Notes: generated by a model from the letters alone, not told the origin. 64,000 nt of DNA from Aquimarina pacifica (GCF_000520955.1 NZ_JACC01000012.1:1-64000), one strand, 5' to 3'; positions 27,677-37,301 are shown, numbered from the stretch's first letter. Made by a program: numbers and translations.

Positions 27677-28858
27677 ATTAAAAAAGATACGCTACTGAAA
27701 CCAAAACTACACATACTTCCGGTCATTATTATTTCGCAGTTTTTTTGCACCTCATTATGGTTCGCAGGAAATGCTGTTATTGATGATTTGGCTGCGCAAT
27801 TTAATGTTGGGTTTAATATACTAGGATACTTACTATCCTTTGTTCAATTTGGTTTTATTGTCGGGACACTAACTTTTGCATTATTAACCCTCGTAGATCG
27901 ATTTTCACCCTCGCGTATTTTTATGGTATGTGCTTTTCTCGGAGCTATTAGTAACTTATGTGTATTAATCCCCAACATAAGTATTATCAATTTGTTTACC
28001 GCTCGATTTGCAACTGGATTATTTTTATCAGGAATCTACCCTGTAGGTATGAAAATTGCTTCAGATTATTATAAAGGCGGTCTAGGTAAGGCTCTGGGAT
28101 ATCTGGTAGGAGCGCTTGTTCTCGGAACAGCATTGCCGCATTTGATCCATGAATTTTCTTGGAGTAGTGATTACAGAGCAGTGATAGTTAGCACTTCGAT
28201 CTTATCTATTATTGGTGGACTTGGGATTCGCTTTTTAGTTCCTGATGGGCCATTCAGAAAACCAGTACCAAAGTTTCAAATAGGTGTGATCACACAACTT
28301 TTTGAAATCCCAAGCTTCAGAAAAGCTGCTTTTGGATATTTTGGACATATGTGGGAACTATATGCCTTTTGGGCTTTTATTCCTATTATGTTAAAACGAT
28401 ATAGTGATTTACAATCTATTCATATCAAAACTTCCTTCTGGTCCTTTATAATTATAGGAGTAGGTGTTATTTCATGCATCTTAGGAGGATTTATTTCACT
28501 AAAAAGTGGAAGCAAAAAAGTAGCTTATTATTCTTTATTAATTTCCGGTATCTTGTGTATCACATCTCCTTTTCTTTTTGGACTCTCTCCAGAATTATTT
28601 ATGACTATTATGTGTATTTGGGGAATGGTAGTTATTTCTGACTCTCCGCAGTTCTCTACTATGATAGCGGCGGCAGCACCAGCAGAAAATCGCGGAACAG
28701 CACTTACCATAACTAATTGTATAGGATTTGCTATTACAATCATTAGTATACAGTTACTGACCTTCTTGGCAGAAAAAATAGATACTACCTTACTATTTCT
28801 TCCTCTAGTTTTTGGTCCGCTTTTTGGAGTATATTATTTGCGTAAAAAACTGATTTAA
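27677..28858 (+). CDS. MFS transporter with a probable non-ATG start
   Basis: A major facilitator with about 12 membrane segments. The first conventional start (TTG 27788) would cut into helix 1. The same frame stays open upstream to a TAA at 27668, and reads coding-like sequence including LPVIIISQFFCTSLWFAG, a convincing first helix. No ATG, GTG or TTG exists in that extension. The best candidate is ATT at 27677, where homologous proteins would begin M-K-K; CTG at 27695 is the alternative. The extended product is about 393 residues. It begins 10 bases after the TPS/TPP stop, so translational coupling may help. The substrate is unknown; a sugar or polyol is suggested by the context. Confidence 0.8.
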   Translation: MKKDTLLKPKLHILPVIIISQFFCTSLWFAGNAVIDDLAAQFNVGFNILGYLLSFVQFGFIVGTLTFALLTLVDRFSPSRIFMVCAFLGAISNLCVLIPNISIINLFTARFATGLFLSGIYPVGMKIASDYYKGGLGKALGYLVGALVLGTALPHLIHEFSWSSDYRAVIVSTSILSIIGGLGIRFLVPDGPFRKPVPKFQIGVITQLFEIPSFRKAAFGYFGHMWELYAFWAFIPIMLKRYSDLQSIHIKTSFWSFIIIGVGVISCILGGFISLKSGSKKVAYYSLLISGILCITSPFLFGLSPELFMTIMCIWGMVVISDSPQFSTMIAAAAPAENRGTALTITNCIGFAITIISIQLLTFLAEKIDTTLLFLPLVFGPLFGVYYLRKKLI

Positions 28859-28872
28859 AAAAATTTAAACTA

Positions 28873-29748
28873 ATGAGAACTGGCATACTTCTTTTTATTT
28901 TATCATATACTATAACGACCTTCTCACAAGGAAGTACAGAAATATATCTTTTTGAGATTATCAAAAATGAAGAGGGCATCAAATTAGAAAATCAGAAAAA
29001 TATCTCTAATAACGAAGGGTACGATAATCAACCATTTTTTGACTCAAATCAAAATATATTGTTTTCTTCTACACGAAATCAACAAACGGATATTGCTTCC
29101 TATAGTATTAATGAAGAAACCCTTAAATGGATAAGCGATACACCCAATGGAAGTGAATATTCTCCTAACAAAATTCCTGATTCAGATGGCATATCAGCAA
29201 TTCGATTAGACACCAATGGTAAACAACTACTATATTGCTATGATCCCGAAACCAGAGAATCTCAAGTTATATTAGAAGACCTAAAAGTTGGTTACCATGT
29301 TTGGTTTAATAATCATATCATTGTTTCCTCTGTACTTGAAGGAAGTTCATTATCATTAACTGTATCTGATATTAACAAAAATACCAATCAAATAATACAG
29401 AAAAATATTGGGAGGTCATTACATAAAATTCCGAATTCTGATTTAATAAGTTATATAAGCAAAGAAAATCAAGAATGGAAAATCAATTCTTTAGATCCAT
29501 TAACAGGAGTCACAGAAACTATTATCAATACTATTCCTGGAGCAGAAGACCTATGCTGGCTTAATGACGGAACTATTATTATGGGGAAATACAACAAACT
29601 ATTTAGTTATAATCCTAAAACAGATCAGAAATGGAAGACTTTCTATACATTTACTGGTGACGATGATAAAAATATAATAGCTATCACTAGGCTAGCAGCA
29701 AATGCAAAAGGAAATTTACTTGCCATAGTCTCAGACTTTGCAAATTAG
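28873..29748 (+). CDS. Secreted beta-propeller (TolB/PD40-like) protein
   Basis: A 291-residue exported protein with signal peptide 1-19 (TFSQ). Repeated strands of the type GYDNQPFFDSNQNILFSSTRN near residues 49-69 match WD40-like PD40 repeats as in TolB propellers, and later copies are weaker. It has no catalytic residues that I can recognise. It follows the MFS gene by 14 bases and probably belongs to that transcript. A binding or scaffold role in the periplasm is likely. Confidence 0.72.
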   Translation: MRTGILLFILSYTITTFSQGSTEIYLFEIIKNEEGIKLENQKNISNNEGYDNQPFFDSNQNILFSSTRNQQTDIASYSINEETLKWISDTPNGSEYSPNKIPDSDGISAIRLDTNGKQLLYCYDPETRESQVILEDLKVGYHVWFNNHIIVSSVLEGSSLSLTVSDINKNTNQIIQKNIGRSLHKIPNSDLISYISKENQEWKINSLDPLTGVTETIINTIPGAEDLCWLNDGTIIMGKYNKLFSYNPKTDQKWKTFYTFTGDDDKNIIAITRLAANAKGNLLAIVSDFAN

Positions 29749-30017
29749 ACTAATTACTAACATTATAATCCTTGAATCTAATCACTCTCCTATCATAATA
29801 TTGAACTAAATCTTAGGAGTTTATTAGTTAATATTTAGAGTGTGTAATTCAATAATACATCTAGAAAAGGGCATTTTTCATTCTAATTTGTAAAACTATT
29901 AATCAACCCTTTTCATACTTTTTTTAATCACACAATTCTAGGAACATCTTATAAATTTGTTAACTATTAACATGTCATACAGAGTTTTACCTAAATTCGT
30001 CTCTCAAACTCAATTTT

Positions 30018-31358
30018 ATGAAAAAAATCCTTACATGTTTAGTACTATTACTATCAGTGCTACTAAGTGCTCAGACTGACTCTAGAATATATGATATTAT
30101 TGATGCTATTTCTGCATCTAGGATAGAAAAAGACATAAATACCCTAGCTAATTTTGGCACTAGGCATACCCTTAGCGATACCTTGTCAAATACAAGAGGA
30201 ATTGGAGCTGCAAGACGTTGGATAAAGTCTGAATTTGATAACATCTCTAGAGACTGCAACAATTGTCTCAATGTCTTTTATCAGAAAGATATGGTAACAA
30301 AAGGAACAAATCAGCGTATCGTAAAAGATGTTATGGTCGTCAATGTTGTAGCGATACAAAAAGGTACTAAATATCCTAATCGCTATATTATAATGAGCGG
30401 CGATATAGATTCTCGAGTCACAGACCCCAATAATTATACATCAGATGCTCCTGGAGCCAATGATAATGCAAGTGGTATGGCGGGTACAATCGAAGCAGCA
30501 AGAATACTATCAAAATATACCTTCGAAAATAGTATTATTTATGTAGGATTATCTGGAGAAGAACAAGGATTGTTCGGAGGTAAAGGACTTGCTGGATATG
30601 CACAAAAAAACAATTGGGATATTATTGGAGTCATGAATAATGATATGATAGGAAATATCAAGGGCGTTGACGGTGTTATTGACAATCGAAGTTTTAGAAT
30701 TTTTTCTGAACCTGTTCCTCCTACTGAAACTGAAAAAGAACGAAAATCAAGACGTTTCTATGGTGGCGAAGTTGATGGTATCTCTCGCCAGCTTGCTAGG
30801 TACGTATATAAAACTACCAAGTTATATATGCCCGAAATGAACCCTATGATGATTTATCGTTTGGATCGATTTGGTCGGGGTGGGCACCATAGACCATTTA
30901 ATGATGTGGGATTTGCAGGAATTCGAATTATGGAAGCTCATGAAAACTATACACAACAGCACCAAGATATCAGAGAAGAAAATACAATTAAATATGGAGA
31001 CGTTGTAGAACATGTAAATTTTGAATATGCTGCAAAACTTACAGCCGTAAATGCAATAAACTTAGCTAGTATAGCTTGGTCTCCCCCTCCTCCTTCAGAA
31101 GTAAAGATAGGAGGAATCGTAGAACCTTCAACAAAATTAAAATGGAAAAAAAATAACGACCCCAACTGTATAGGATATAAGATCTATTGGCGTGATACCA
31201 CTTCACCTACATGGGATTATAGTCGTTTTGTTGGTGATATTAATACTTTTACACTTAAAGGCATTGTTATCGATAACTTCTTTTTCGGAATATCCTCAGT
31301 AGGAAAAGATGGCTATGAGAGTCCTGTAGTATTTCCTTCAGAAGTATTTAGAAATTAA
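30018..31358 (+). CDS. Secreted M28-family metallopeptidase with C-terminal FN3-like domain
   Basis: A 446-residue exported protein with a signal peptide ending at LSAQ (about residue 19). The M28 aminopeptidase core covers about residues 35-350: SGDIDSR (127-133), GANDNASG (147-153), GEEQGLFG (180-187), NNDMIGN (207-213) and EAHENY (306-311). The first zinc-ligand position, usually His in G-H-x-D, is Asp here (Asp129). A fibronectin type III-like domain follows (about 358-440). The M1 peptidase gene starts 36 bases downstream, so both may be co-expressed for peptide scavenging. Confidence 0.87.
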   Translation: MKKILTCLVLLLSVLLSAQTDSRIYDIIDAISASRIEKDINTLANFGTRHTLSDTLSNTRGIGAARRWIKSEFDNISRDCNNCLNVFYQKDMVTKGTNQRIVKDVMVVNVVAIQKGTKYPNRYIIMSGDIDSRVTDPNNYTSDAPGANDNASGMAGTIEAARILSKYTFENSIIYVGLSGEEQGLFGGKGLAGYAQKNNWDIIGVMNNDMIGNIKGVDGVIDNRSFRIFSEPVPPTETEKERKSRRFYGGEVDGISRQLARYVYKTTKLYMPEMNPMMIYRLDRFGRGGHHRPFNDVGFAGIRIMEAHENYTQQHQDIREENTIKYGDVVEHVNFEYAAKLTAVNAINLASIAWSPPPPSEVKIGGIVEPSTKLKWKKNNDPNCIGYKIYWRDTTSPTWDYSRFVGDINTFTLKGIVIDNFFFGISSVGKDGYESPVVFPSEVFRN

Positions 31359-31394
31359 TATTAATATTGCACCTTAAGAAATTACTATCAAAGA

Positions 31395-33017
31395 ATGAAG
31401 AAATCAATATGGGTATTCCTTTACCTCGGATTAACATATACGCTAATTGCCCAAGAATATCAGTTTACCAGACAAGATTCACTCCGCGGATCTATTACAA
31501 AAGAAAGAGCATGGTGGGATGTCACTTATTATCATTTGGATATAAAAGTTGATATTGATAAAAAAACTATTAATGGAAAAAACACCATCTATTATAATGT
31601 ATTAGAGGAACAACAGACACTTCAAATTGATTTACAACCTCCTCTAAGAATTGGTAAAGTAGTACAAGAAGGCAAAGAATTACAATTCATTTCTGAGGGC
31701 AATGCTCACTTTGTCAAACTATCAAAAAAACAAAAGAAAAATAGCATTAATACATTGGAAATTTTTTACCACGGTAAACCCAAAGAAGCTGTTAATGCTC
31801 CTTGGGATGGAGGAATTACCTGGAAAAAAGATCAAAAAGGAAATGACTTTGTTGCATCTGCATGTCAAGGACTAGGTGCAAGTATATGGTGGCCAAATAA
31901 AGATCATATGTATGACGAGGTTGATAGCCTCCTAATCAGTGTAAACGTCCCCGATAAACTTATGAATGTATCTAACGGACGATTACGCGCAATAGAGAAA
32001 CATGATAATAACACCAAAACATTTCATTGGTTCGTGAGTAATCCCATCAATAATTATGGTGTCAATATCAATATAGGAGATTATGCGCATTTTGGAGAAC
32101 AATATGAAGGTGAGAAAGGAACTCTAGACCTTGACTATTATGTGCTAAAGGATAACCTTACCAATGCAAAAGAACACTTCGAGCAAGTCCCTAAAATGAT
32201 GAAAGCCTTCGAGCATTGGTTTGGCCCCTACCCTTTTTATGAAGATAGCTATAAGCTGGTAGAGGTTCCTTATTTGGGCATGGAACATCAAAGTTCTGTT
32301 ACCTATGGTAATAAATATTTAAATGGGTATTTAGGAACCGATCTTTCAGGATCGGGATGGGGAACTAAATTTGATTTTATAATTGTTCATGAATCAGGGC
32401 ATGAGTGGTTTGCCAATAACATTACCCATAAGGATGCCGCAGATATGTGGATTCATGAAGGGTTTACAGCATACTCTGAAAGCCTATTTCTAGATTATTA
32501 TTATGGTGAAAAAGCAGCATCAGAATACGTTATTGGAACCAGAAAAAACATACAAAATGATCGCCCTATTATTGGTGAATATCATGTAAATCATGAAGGT
32601 TCTGCAGATATGTATTTTAAAGGATCAAATATGCTTCACACACTCCGCCAACTAATTAAAAATGATGAAGTATGGAGATCCGTTCTTAGAGGTATTAACA
32701 AAAAATTCTATCATCAAACCGTAACTACTAAACAAATAGAAGAATATATAAGTTCTAAAATCAATATAGATCTTTCTTCTTTTTTTGATCAATATCTTAG
32801 GAACACAAAAATACCAACATTAGAATATCGTTTTACGAATAACCAAATAAAGTATCGATATACCGATTGTATTACTGATTTTTCTATGCCAATACGAATA
32901 TTTGTTGACGGTTCCCCTATATGGATTCAACCAGAAAAAACATGGAAATCTAAGTCTATTGAAGGTAAAAAATTAAAGATTGATCCGAACTTTTATATCA
33001 ATATTAAATCTTTTTGA
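31395..33017 (+). CDS. Secreted M1-family metallopeptidase
   Basis: A 540-residue exported gluzincin with signal peptide 1-20 (LIAQ). The zinc site HESGH (332-336) and the distal Glu in HEGFTAY (Glu355) are intact. The exopeptidase motif GAMEN appears as GMEHQ (295-299), a variant seen in shorter bacterial M1 proteins. The N-terminal beta domain and catalytic domain are present, but the C-terminal helical domain of full-length aminopeptidase N is mostly missing, as in other short family members. It probably removes N-terminal residues from peptides in the periplasm or outside the cell, and lies just after the M28 gene. Confidence 0.88.
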   Translation: MKKSIWVFLYLGLTYTLIAQEYQFTRQDSLRGSITKERAWWDVTYYHLDIKVDIDKKTINGKNTIYYNVLEEQQTLQIDLQPPLRIGKVVQEGKELQFISEGNAHFVKLSKKQKKNSINTLEIFYHGKPKEAVNAPWDGGITWKKDQKGNDFVASACQGLGASIWWPNKDHMYDEVDSLLISVNVPDKLMNVSNGRLRAIEKHDNNTKTFHWFVSNPINNYGVNINIGDYAHFGEQYEGEKGTLDLDYYVLKDNLTNAKEHFEQVPKMMKAFEHWFGPYPFYEDSYKLVEVPYLGMEHQSSVTYGNKYLNGYLGTDLSGSGWGTKFDFIIVHESGHEWFANNITHKDAADMWIHEGFTAYSESLFLDYYYGEKAASEYVIGTRKNIQNDRPIIGEYHVNHEGSADMYFKGSNMLHTLRQLIKNDEVWRSVLRGINKKFYHQTVTTKQIEEYISSKINIDLSSFFDQYLRNTKIPTLEYRFTNNQIKYRYTDCITDFSMPIRIFVDGSPIWIQPEKTWKSKSIEGKKLKIDPNFYINIKSF

Positions 33018-33571
33018 GGCATGATCTGGACAAATATTCTTGTAAATTAAGCACGAAAAAGCATATTAGTATATATTTTAATAAATCATATACATGCAAG
33101 AAAAAGTACTAATACTTTAGTAATAGTATATTTTAATAAAAACTATTTAAAAACAAGTACTAAAGTTATATAAGGGTTCTCAAAGTAGCAACTAAATTTT
33201 TCATTTTATAAATAGACAAAAAACCATTGTTTTAGTTGATTATTAAATGTTTTTGTTAGAAAAAAAATATTTTATATACTTAATCATTGATATATTTCTT
33301 TTTTACAACTTTCCTTCTTAAATTTCTACTATGATTTTTTTTAAATCATCAATTTCTTGAATTCTTTTATTGTAAATTTAGAAGACAATAGTATATAAGA
33401 TTTTTGTACAAAATGAACTTCTAAAAAAAACAATAAACTAAAAAGTGTCCAAATTATACAATAAAAATGGTTAGAAGCTTATAAAAAAACATCTGTAAAT
33501 TACTGATAATTAAGAAGGTTCACAAACGTTAATAAAGTACAAAACCATATAAAAGTATATCAAAATTACAT
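33018..33571. other. AT-rich intergenic region with a degenerate direct repeat
   Basis: No gene seen. Two similar stretches, 33067-33114 and 33123-33166, share TAGTATAT, TTTTAATAAA and AAGTACTAA in the same order, an imperfect tandem duplication of about 50 bases. Its purpose is not clear. Confidence 0.35.
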
Positions 33572-33579
33572 GTATATTT
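33572..33579 (+). promoter_or_regulatory. -7 promoter element of the sugar-binding lipoprotein gene
   Basis: TATATTTG matches TAnnTTTG and is 51 bases before the ATG at 33631. No -33 TTG at standard spacing was seen. Confidence 0.5.
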
Positions 33580-33630
33580 GAAATAAGCGCAAACAAAAAA
33601 GTAAGTATCTCATTTAATAAATGTATTGTT

Positions 33631-34713
33631 ATGAAATTAAACGCAATTTTAAGACAAATGTTCAAAACTTTGCTAATCGTTGTAATTGTATTTAATATAG
33701 CCGGCTGTACCAATAAAACTAAAGAAGATATAAATAAATATAGCGTTACTTCATCTGCAGAAGTCAATCAAGATCAAGAAAATAGTTACATCAAAACTGA
33801 CAACAAAATTGATCTTAGCAAGATTAAGATTGGTTATTGCACACCATCACTAAATGCTCCTTATTATAAAGCTTTACTAACTTGTATACAAGAAGCCACA
33901 GAAAATTCAGGAATGACTTTTCTTTCTGCTGATGGCCAAGATAATATTGATAAACAAATTGCCGAAGTAGAAAAACTTATTGAGCAAGATATCGATGTAT
34001 TACTATTAAATCCGTTGGATCCTAATGGGTTAATTGGCGTTACACAAAAAGCAAAAGCTAAAGGAATTCCTGTATTCATTATTGATAGTTCAATAGATGA
34101 ATCTGCAGAGTTTATAACGACTATTCAATCAAACAATCTCAAAAATGGTGAATTAGTAGGTTCTTGGTTGGTAAAAAAAATGGGGTCTAGAAAAATGAAC
34201 ATAGCACTCCTAAGTGGTGCTCCAGGAAATCCAGTGGGTATTATGCGCAAGCAAGGATTATTTAGAGGGATAACCGAAGAGCAACTTAGAACTTTGGGGT
34301 ATGTTGATCTAAATATTACCACACAAGCCTTTACAAATTGGACATATGCAGGGGGACAAAGGGCAGTGCAAGAAATCTTAGAAACACATCCAGAGATTAA
34401 TGTAATCATTACTGAATCAGATGTTTGCATACTAGGGGCAATTGATATTATTGAAAAAGCAGGGAAAATTGACGAAATTCTTATTGTAGCAGCAGCAGAT
34501 GGACAGAAAGAGGCATTAAAGTATATTATGGACAGTGAGTTTTATGGAGCTACTGCAATGAATAATCCAGAACTAATTGGCAAGACTGCAGTAGAATATG
34601 CTGTACAATATTTAAATGGTAAGAGAAACTTTCTAAAAATATCACATACACCAGAACTGCTGATAACAAAAGAGAATGCTTCAGAATTATATGACCCACA
34701 TGCAGTTTTTTAG
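33631..34713 (+). CDS. Orphan periplasmic sugar-binding lipoprotein (RbsB-like)
   Basis: A 360-residue lipoprotein (lipobox IAGC, Cys26) with a linker to about residue 65, then a type I periplasmic-binding fold. The family pattern is clear: IKIGYCTPSLNAPYYKAL, DIDVLLLNPLDPNGL, AKGIPVFIIDSSID, and later NVIITESDVCILGAIDIIEKAG. This matches ribose/galactose-type ABC binding proteins (Peripla_BP_4). No ABC permease or ATPase gene lies nearby and the gene is closed by its own terminator. Instead of feeding a transporter it may present a sugar to a sensor, for example a membrane kinase; that is inference. The nearest sensor genes lie beyond the terminator and on the other strand. Confidence 0.85.
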   Translation: MKLNAILRQMFKTLLIVVIVFNIAGCTNKTKEDINKYSVTSSAEVNQDQENSYIKTDNKIDLSKIKIGYCTPSLNAPYYKALLTCIQEATENSGMTFLSADGQDNIDKQIAEVEKLIEQDIDVLLLNPLDPNGLIGVTQKAKAKGIPVFIIDSSIDESAEFITTIQSNNLKNGELVGSWLVKKMGSRKMNIALLSGAPGNPVGIMRKQGLFRGITEEQLRTLGYVDLNITTQAFTNWTYAGGQRAVQEILETHPEINVIITESDVCILGAIDIIEKAGKIDEILIVAAADGQKEALKYIMDSEFYGATAMNNPELIGKTAVEYAVQYLNGKRNFLKISHTPELLITKENASELYDPHAVF

Positions 34714-34800
34714 ACGCTTTCCTTTATTAACTACTCTATTCTTCTGATAATAAAATTTCGAAAAGCACACTATATAAGTAAGTTATTAAACGCTATAAAA

Positions 34801-34840
34801 AAAGGGCAATTACTTTTATAAAAGTAATTGCCCTTTTTTA
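34801..34840. terminator. Bidirectional terminator
   Basis: A 17-bp perfect stem (34801-34817 with 34820-34836) flanked by A-runs on the left and T-runs on the right. It serves the sugar-binding protein gene on one strand and the response regulator gene on the other. Confidence 0.85.
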
Positions 34841-34931
34841 GTGTTATAATTCTGCGTGAAGCTGAATTATATTTGAATTTATTCGATTTTTTATAATCTT
34901 TTTTCCCTTTAAAAATTATTACCGTTAATTC

Positions 34932-35645
34932 TTATGATTCTTCATTTCTAACTACTAATCTAAATCCTTCACCATGAATATTAAGGATTTCTACTTTTTC
35001 ATCCTTTTTTAAATACTTTCTAAGTTTTGCTATATATACATCCATACTTCGAGAAGTAAAATAATTATCATCTCTCCAGATCTTAGTTAGCGCCAATTCT
35101 CTAGGCATTAAATCGTTTAGATGCAATGCCAATAATCTAAGTAACTCATTTTCTTTAGGAGAAAGTTTAATTGGATCCTCATCATTAAATGTCAAAAATC
35201 TTAGTTTTGAATTCAAGTGAAAACCTCCTATTTTAAACTCAAATTGCTTGCTATCAGCAACCGACTCCGTACTTTTGCGCTGCATAATAGCCTGTATCTT
35301 CATTAATAACACCTCACTATCAAAAGGTTTATTAAGATAATCATCAGCTCCCACTTTATATCCTTTAAGCACATCTTCTTTCATAGCTTTTGCTGTCAAA
35401 AAGATAATAGGTACTTCTGAATTTTTTTCTCTAATCTCCTTAGCTAGTGTAAATCCATCTTTATAAGGCATCATGACATCAAGAATACACATGTCGTAAT
35501 CATCTTTTTTGAATTTTTCAAAGCCTTCCATACCATTTTTGGCATGAACAACATCATAATCATTCATTATCAGATAATCTTTCAGTACTGTTCCAAAGTT
35601 TGGATCATCTTCAACTAGCAAAATCTTTTTGTTTTCTGTTTCCAT
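34932..35645 (-). CDS. OmpR-type response regulator (RprY-like)
   Basis: A 237-residue regulator. The receiver domain (about 6-120) has the acidic pocket EDD, the phospho-acceptor Asp56 in CILDVMMP, and the Thr/Lys pair FLTAK and NKPF. The OmpR/PhoB winged helix fills about 135-232, with SRSMDVYIAKLRKYL as recognition helix. The kinase gene lies 3 bases upstream on the same strand, so the two form one two-component system. The pair resembles Bacteroidota RprX/RprY in order and size. The input signal is not known. Confidence 0.9.
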   Translation of the reverse strand: METENKKILLVEDDPNFGTVLKDYLIMNDYDVVHAKNGMEGFEKFKKDDYDMCILDVMMPYKDGFTLAKEIREKNSEVPIIFLTAKAMKEDVLKGYKVGADDYLNKPFDSEVLLMKIQAIMQRKSTESVADSKQFEFKIGGFHLNSKLRFLTFNDEDPIKLSPKENELLRLLALHLNDLMPRELALTKIWRDDNYFTSRSMDVYIAKLRKYLKKDEKVEILNIHGEGFRLVVRNEES

Positions 35646-35648
35646 ATT

Positions 35649-37217
35649 TTACGATATTAACGGTAATTTAATTATAAATGTGGAGCCTTTTCCCTTTTCG
35701 CTTTCCACCCATATTTGACCATGATGGTCGTCAATAATTCTTTTTACATAGGTTAATCCCAATCCATGACCTTTTACATTATGTAGATCTCCAGTATGTT
35801 CTCTAAAGAACTTTTCAAAGATTTTTTTCTGCGCAACCTTCCCCATACCAATACCTTGATCACGAATTTTTAACACTATACTATTTTTTACATTCTCTGT
35901 ATATATATCAATTTTTGGAGCTTCCTCTGAATACTTTATGGCGTTATCTAATATATTAACGATTACATTAGTTAAATGCGTATCATTCGCAAGTACCGTT
36001 TCATTGAGTGCTCCCAAATGTGTTTTAGTGTATCCTTCTCTATTTTCTACTATCAACGAAACATGTGTTATTGCCTCTTCGATAATCTCATGCAGCTCTT
36101 GTTTTTCTTTTTTGATATTAAGCTCATTCTTCTCTAATTGAGATATTCTGAGTACATTTTCTACTTGCGCATGCATCCTTTTATTTTCTTCACGAATCAT
36201 TTTCATGTACCTCTGCACCTTTTCTTGATTACCAGCTATTTTAGGATTCTTTATAGAATCAAGCGCTAGATTAATCGTTGCTATAGGTGTTTTAAGCTCA
36301 TGCGTCATATTATTAATAAAATCTGTTTTAATTTGTGATATCTGTCTTTGCTGCATTAACTGCGATAAGGCACTCGAATATGCAACAACAATAATTAATG
36401 TAAAAAGTATAGATAATATAGCCATACCTTTAATTGTAGATAATACAAATTGTTTTTTTCCAGTAAAATTAACATACAACTGATATTTACTGATACCTTG
36501 ATCGTTTACAAAAAGAGGTATTGCATAGGTTGTTGGGTAATCTAAACTAAAATCATCAGAACGCACTTTTGTTGCCAATGCATTGCTGTAAATAGCGTAC
36601 TCAAAATCTACTTTTATATCTCTCTCTGCTAACTCTCTTTTTAGCAAATACTGTATTTCCTTCTTTTGTACTCTTCTATGAATAGGTATAAAGCTTGCTA
36701 TTTCACCTATTACAATCTCATAATCCATCCTCTGAAGATCTGTCAAACCTCTTATTCTAAACAATTTAGACCTAGACCCTTCTCTACTAATTTCTTTCTT
36801 GTTTTTTTGAGCTTCTATATCAGCACTACGATTCATTATATTCTTAAGTCGTAGAGTATCGATATTGAAATTCATAAAAGATGAAAATAACTTATAGTCT
36901 TCTTCTAGTATACCATTCGCATAATCGAATGACTTTGTTGTATTATCAATGCTAATATTTAGAAGCCTCCTTAACGTTTTATTGTCGGGTGGCTCATTTA
37001 TGGTATCCAAAATTTCTTTAAGAGGAAAAAACATCTCCTCAAATTCTCTATATTGAATCTTATTAGATACAGATATTAATATTTGTTTAGCGTTAAAAGA
37101 AAATTGTTCCTCATTATTCTCAACAGTGTTGTTTATCCAATATCCCTGAACAAAAATAATCCCAATCAACGACAAACTCATCAGGAGTATCAGCAACACG
37201 AATAATCTTTTATTCAT
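35649..37217 (-). CDS. Sensor histidine kinase (RprX-like)
   Basis: A 522-residue membrane kinase. Two transmembrane helices (about 5-27 and 263-285) bracket a periplasmic sensor region of about 235 residues. The cytoplasmic part has the H-box MTHELKTPIATINLALDSI (phospho-acceptor His306), the N-box NILDNAIKYSEE near residue 420, and G-boxes DQGIGMG and GHGLGLTYVK. It phosphorylates the response regulator encoded immediately downstream. It follows coaE by 84 bases in a run of minus-strand genes, but functional linkage to coaE is not implied. Confidence 0.9.
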   Translation of the reverse strand: MNKRLFVLLILLMSLSLIGIIFVQGYWINNTVENNEEQFSFNAKQILISVSNKIQYREFEEMFFPLKEILDTINEPPDNKTLRRLLNISIDNTTKSFDYANGILEEDYKLFSSFMNFNIDTLRLKNIMNRSADIEAQKNKKEISREGSRSKLFRIRGLTDLQRMDYEIVIGEIASFIPIHRRVQKKEIQYLLKRELAERDIKVDFEYAIYSNALATKVRSDDFSLDYPTTYAIPLFVNDQGISKYQLYVNFTGKKQFVLSTIKGMAILSILFTLIIVVAYSSALSQLMQQRQISQIKTDFINNMTHELKTPIATINLALDSIKNPKIAGNQEKVQRYMKMIREENKRMHAQVENVLRISQLEKNELNIKKEKQELHEIIEEAITHVSLIVENREGYTKTHLGALNETVLANDTHLTNVIVNILDNAIKYSEEAPKIDIYTENVKNSIVLKIRDQGIGMGKVAQKKIFEKFFREHTGDLHNVKGHGLGLTYVKRIIDDHHGQIWVESEKGKGSTFIIKLPLIS

Positions 37218-37301
37218 ACTTCAAAAATAAGACTTTAACATTTAGCTGCTTTAGGGTTTAACCAAATGTTAACAAATTGCGATATCCAAATAAAGAGCCC
37301 C

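Noticed and set aside
37222-37229. TATTTTTG on the minus strand just before the histidine kinase start
   Set aside because: It matches the -7 consensus but lies only five bases from the ATG, too close for a usual transcript; probably chance in AT-rich DNA.
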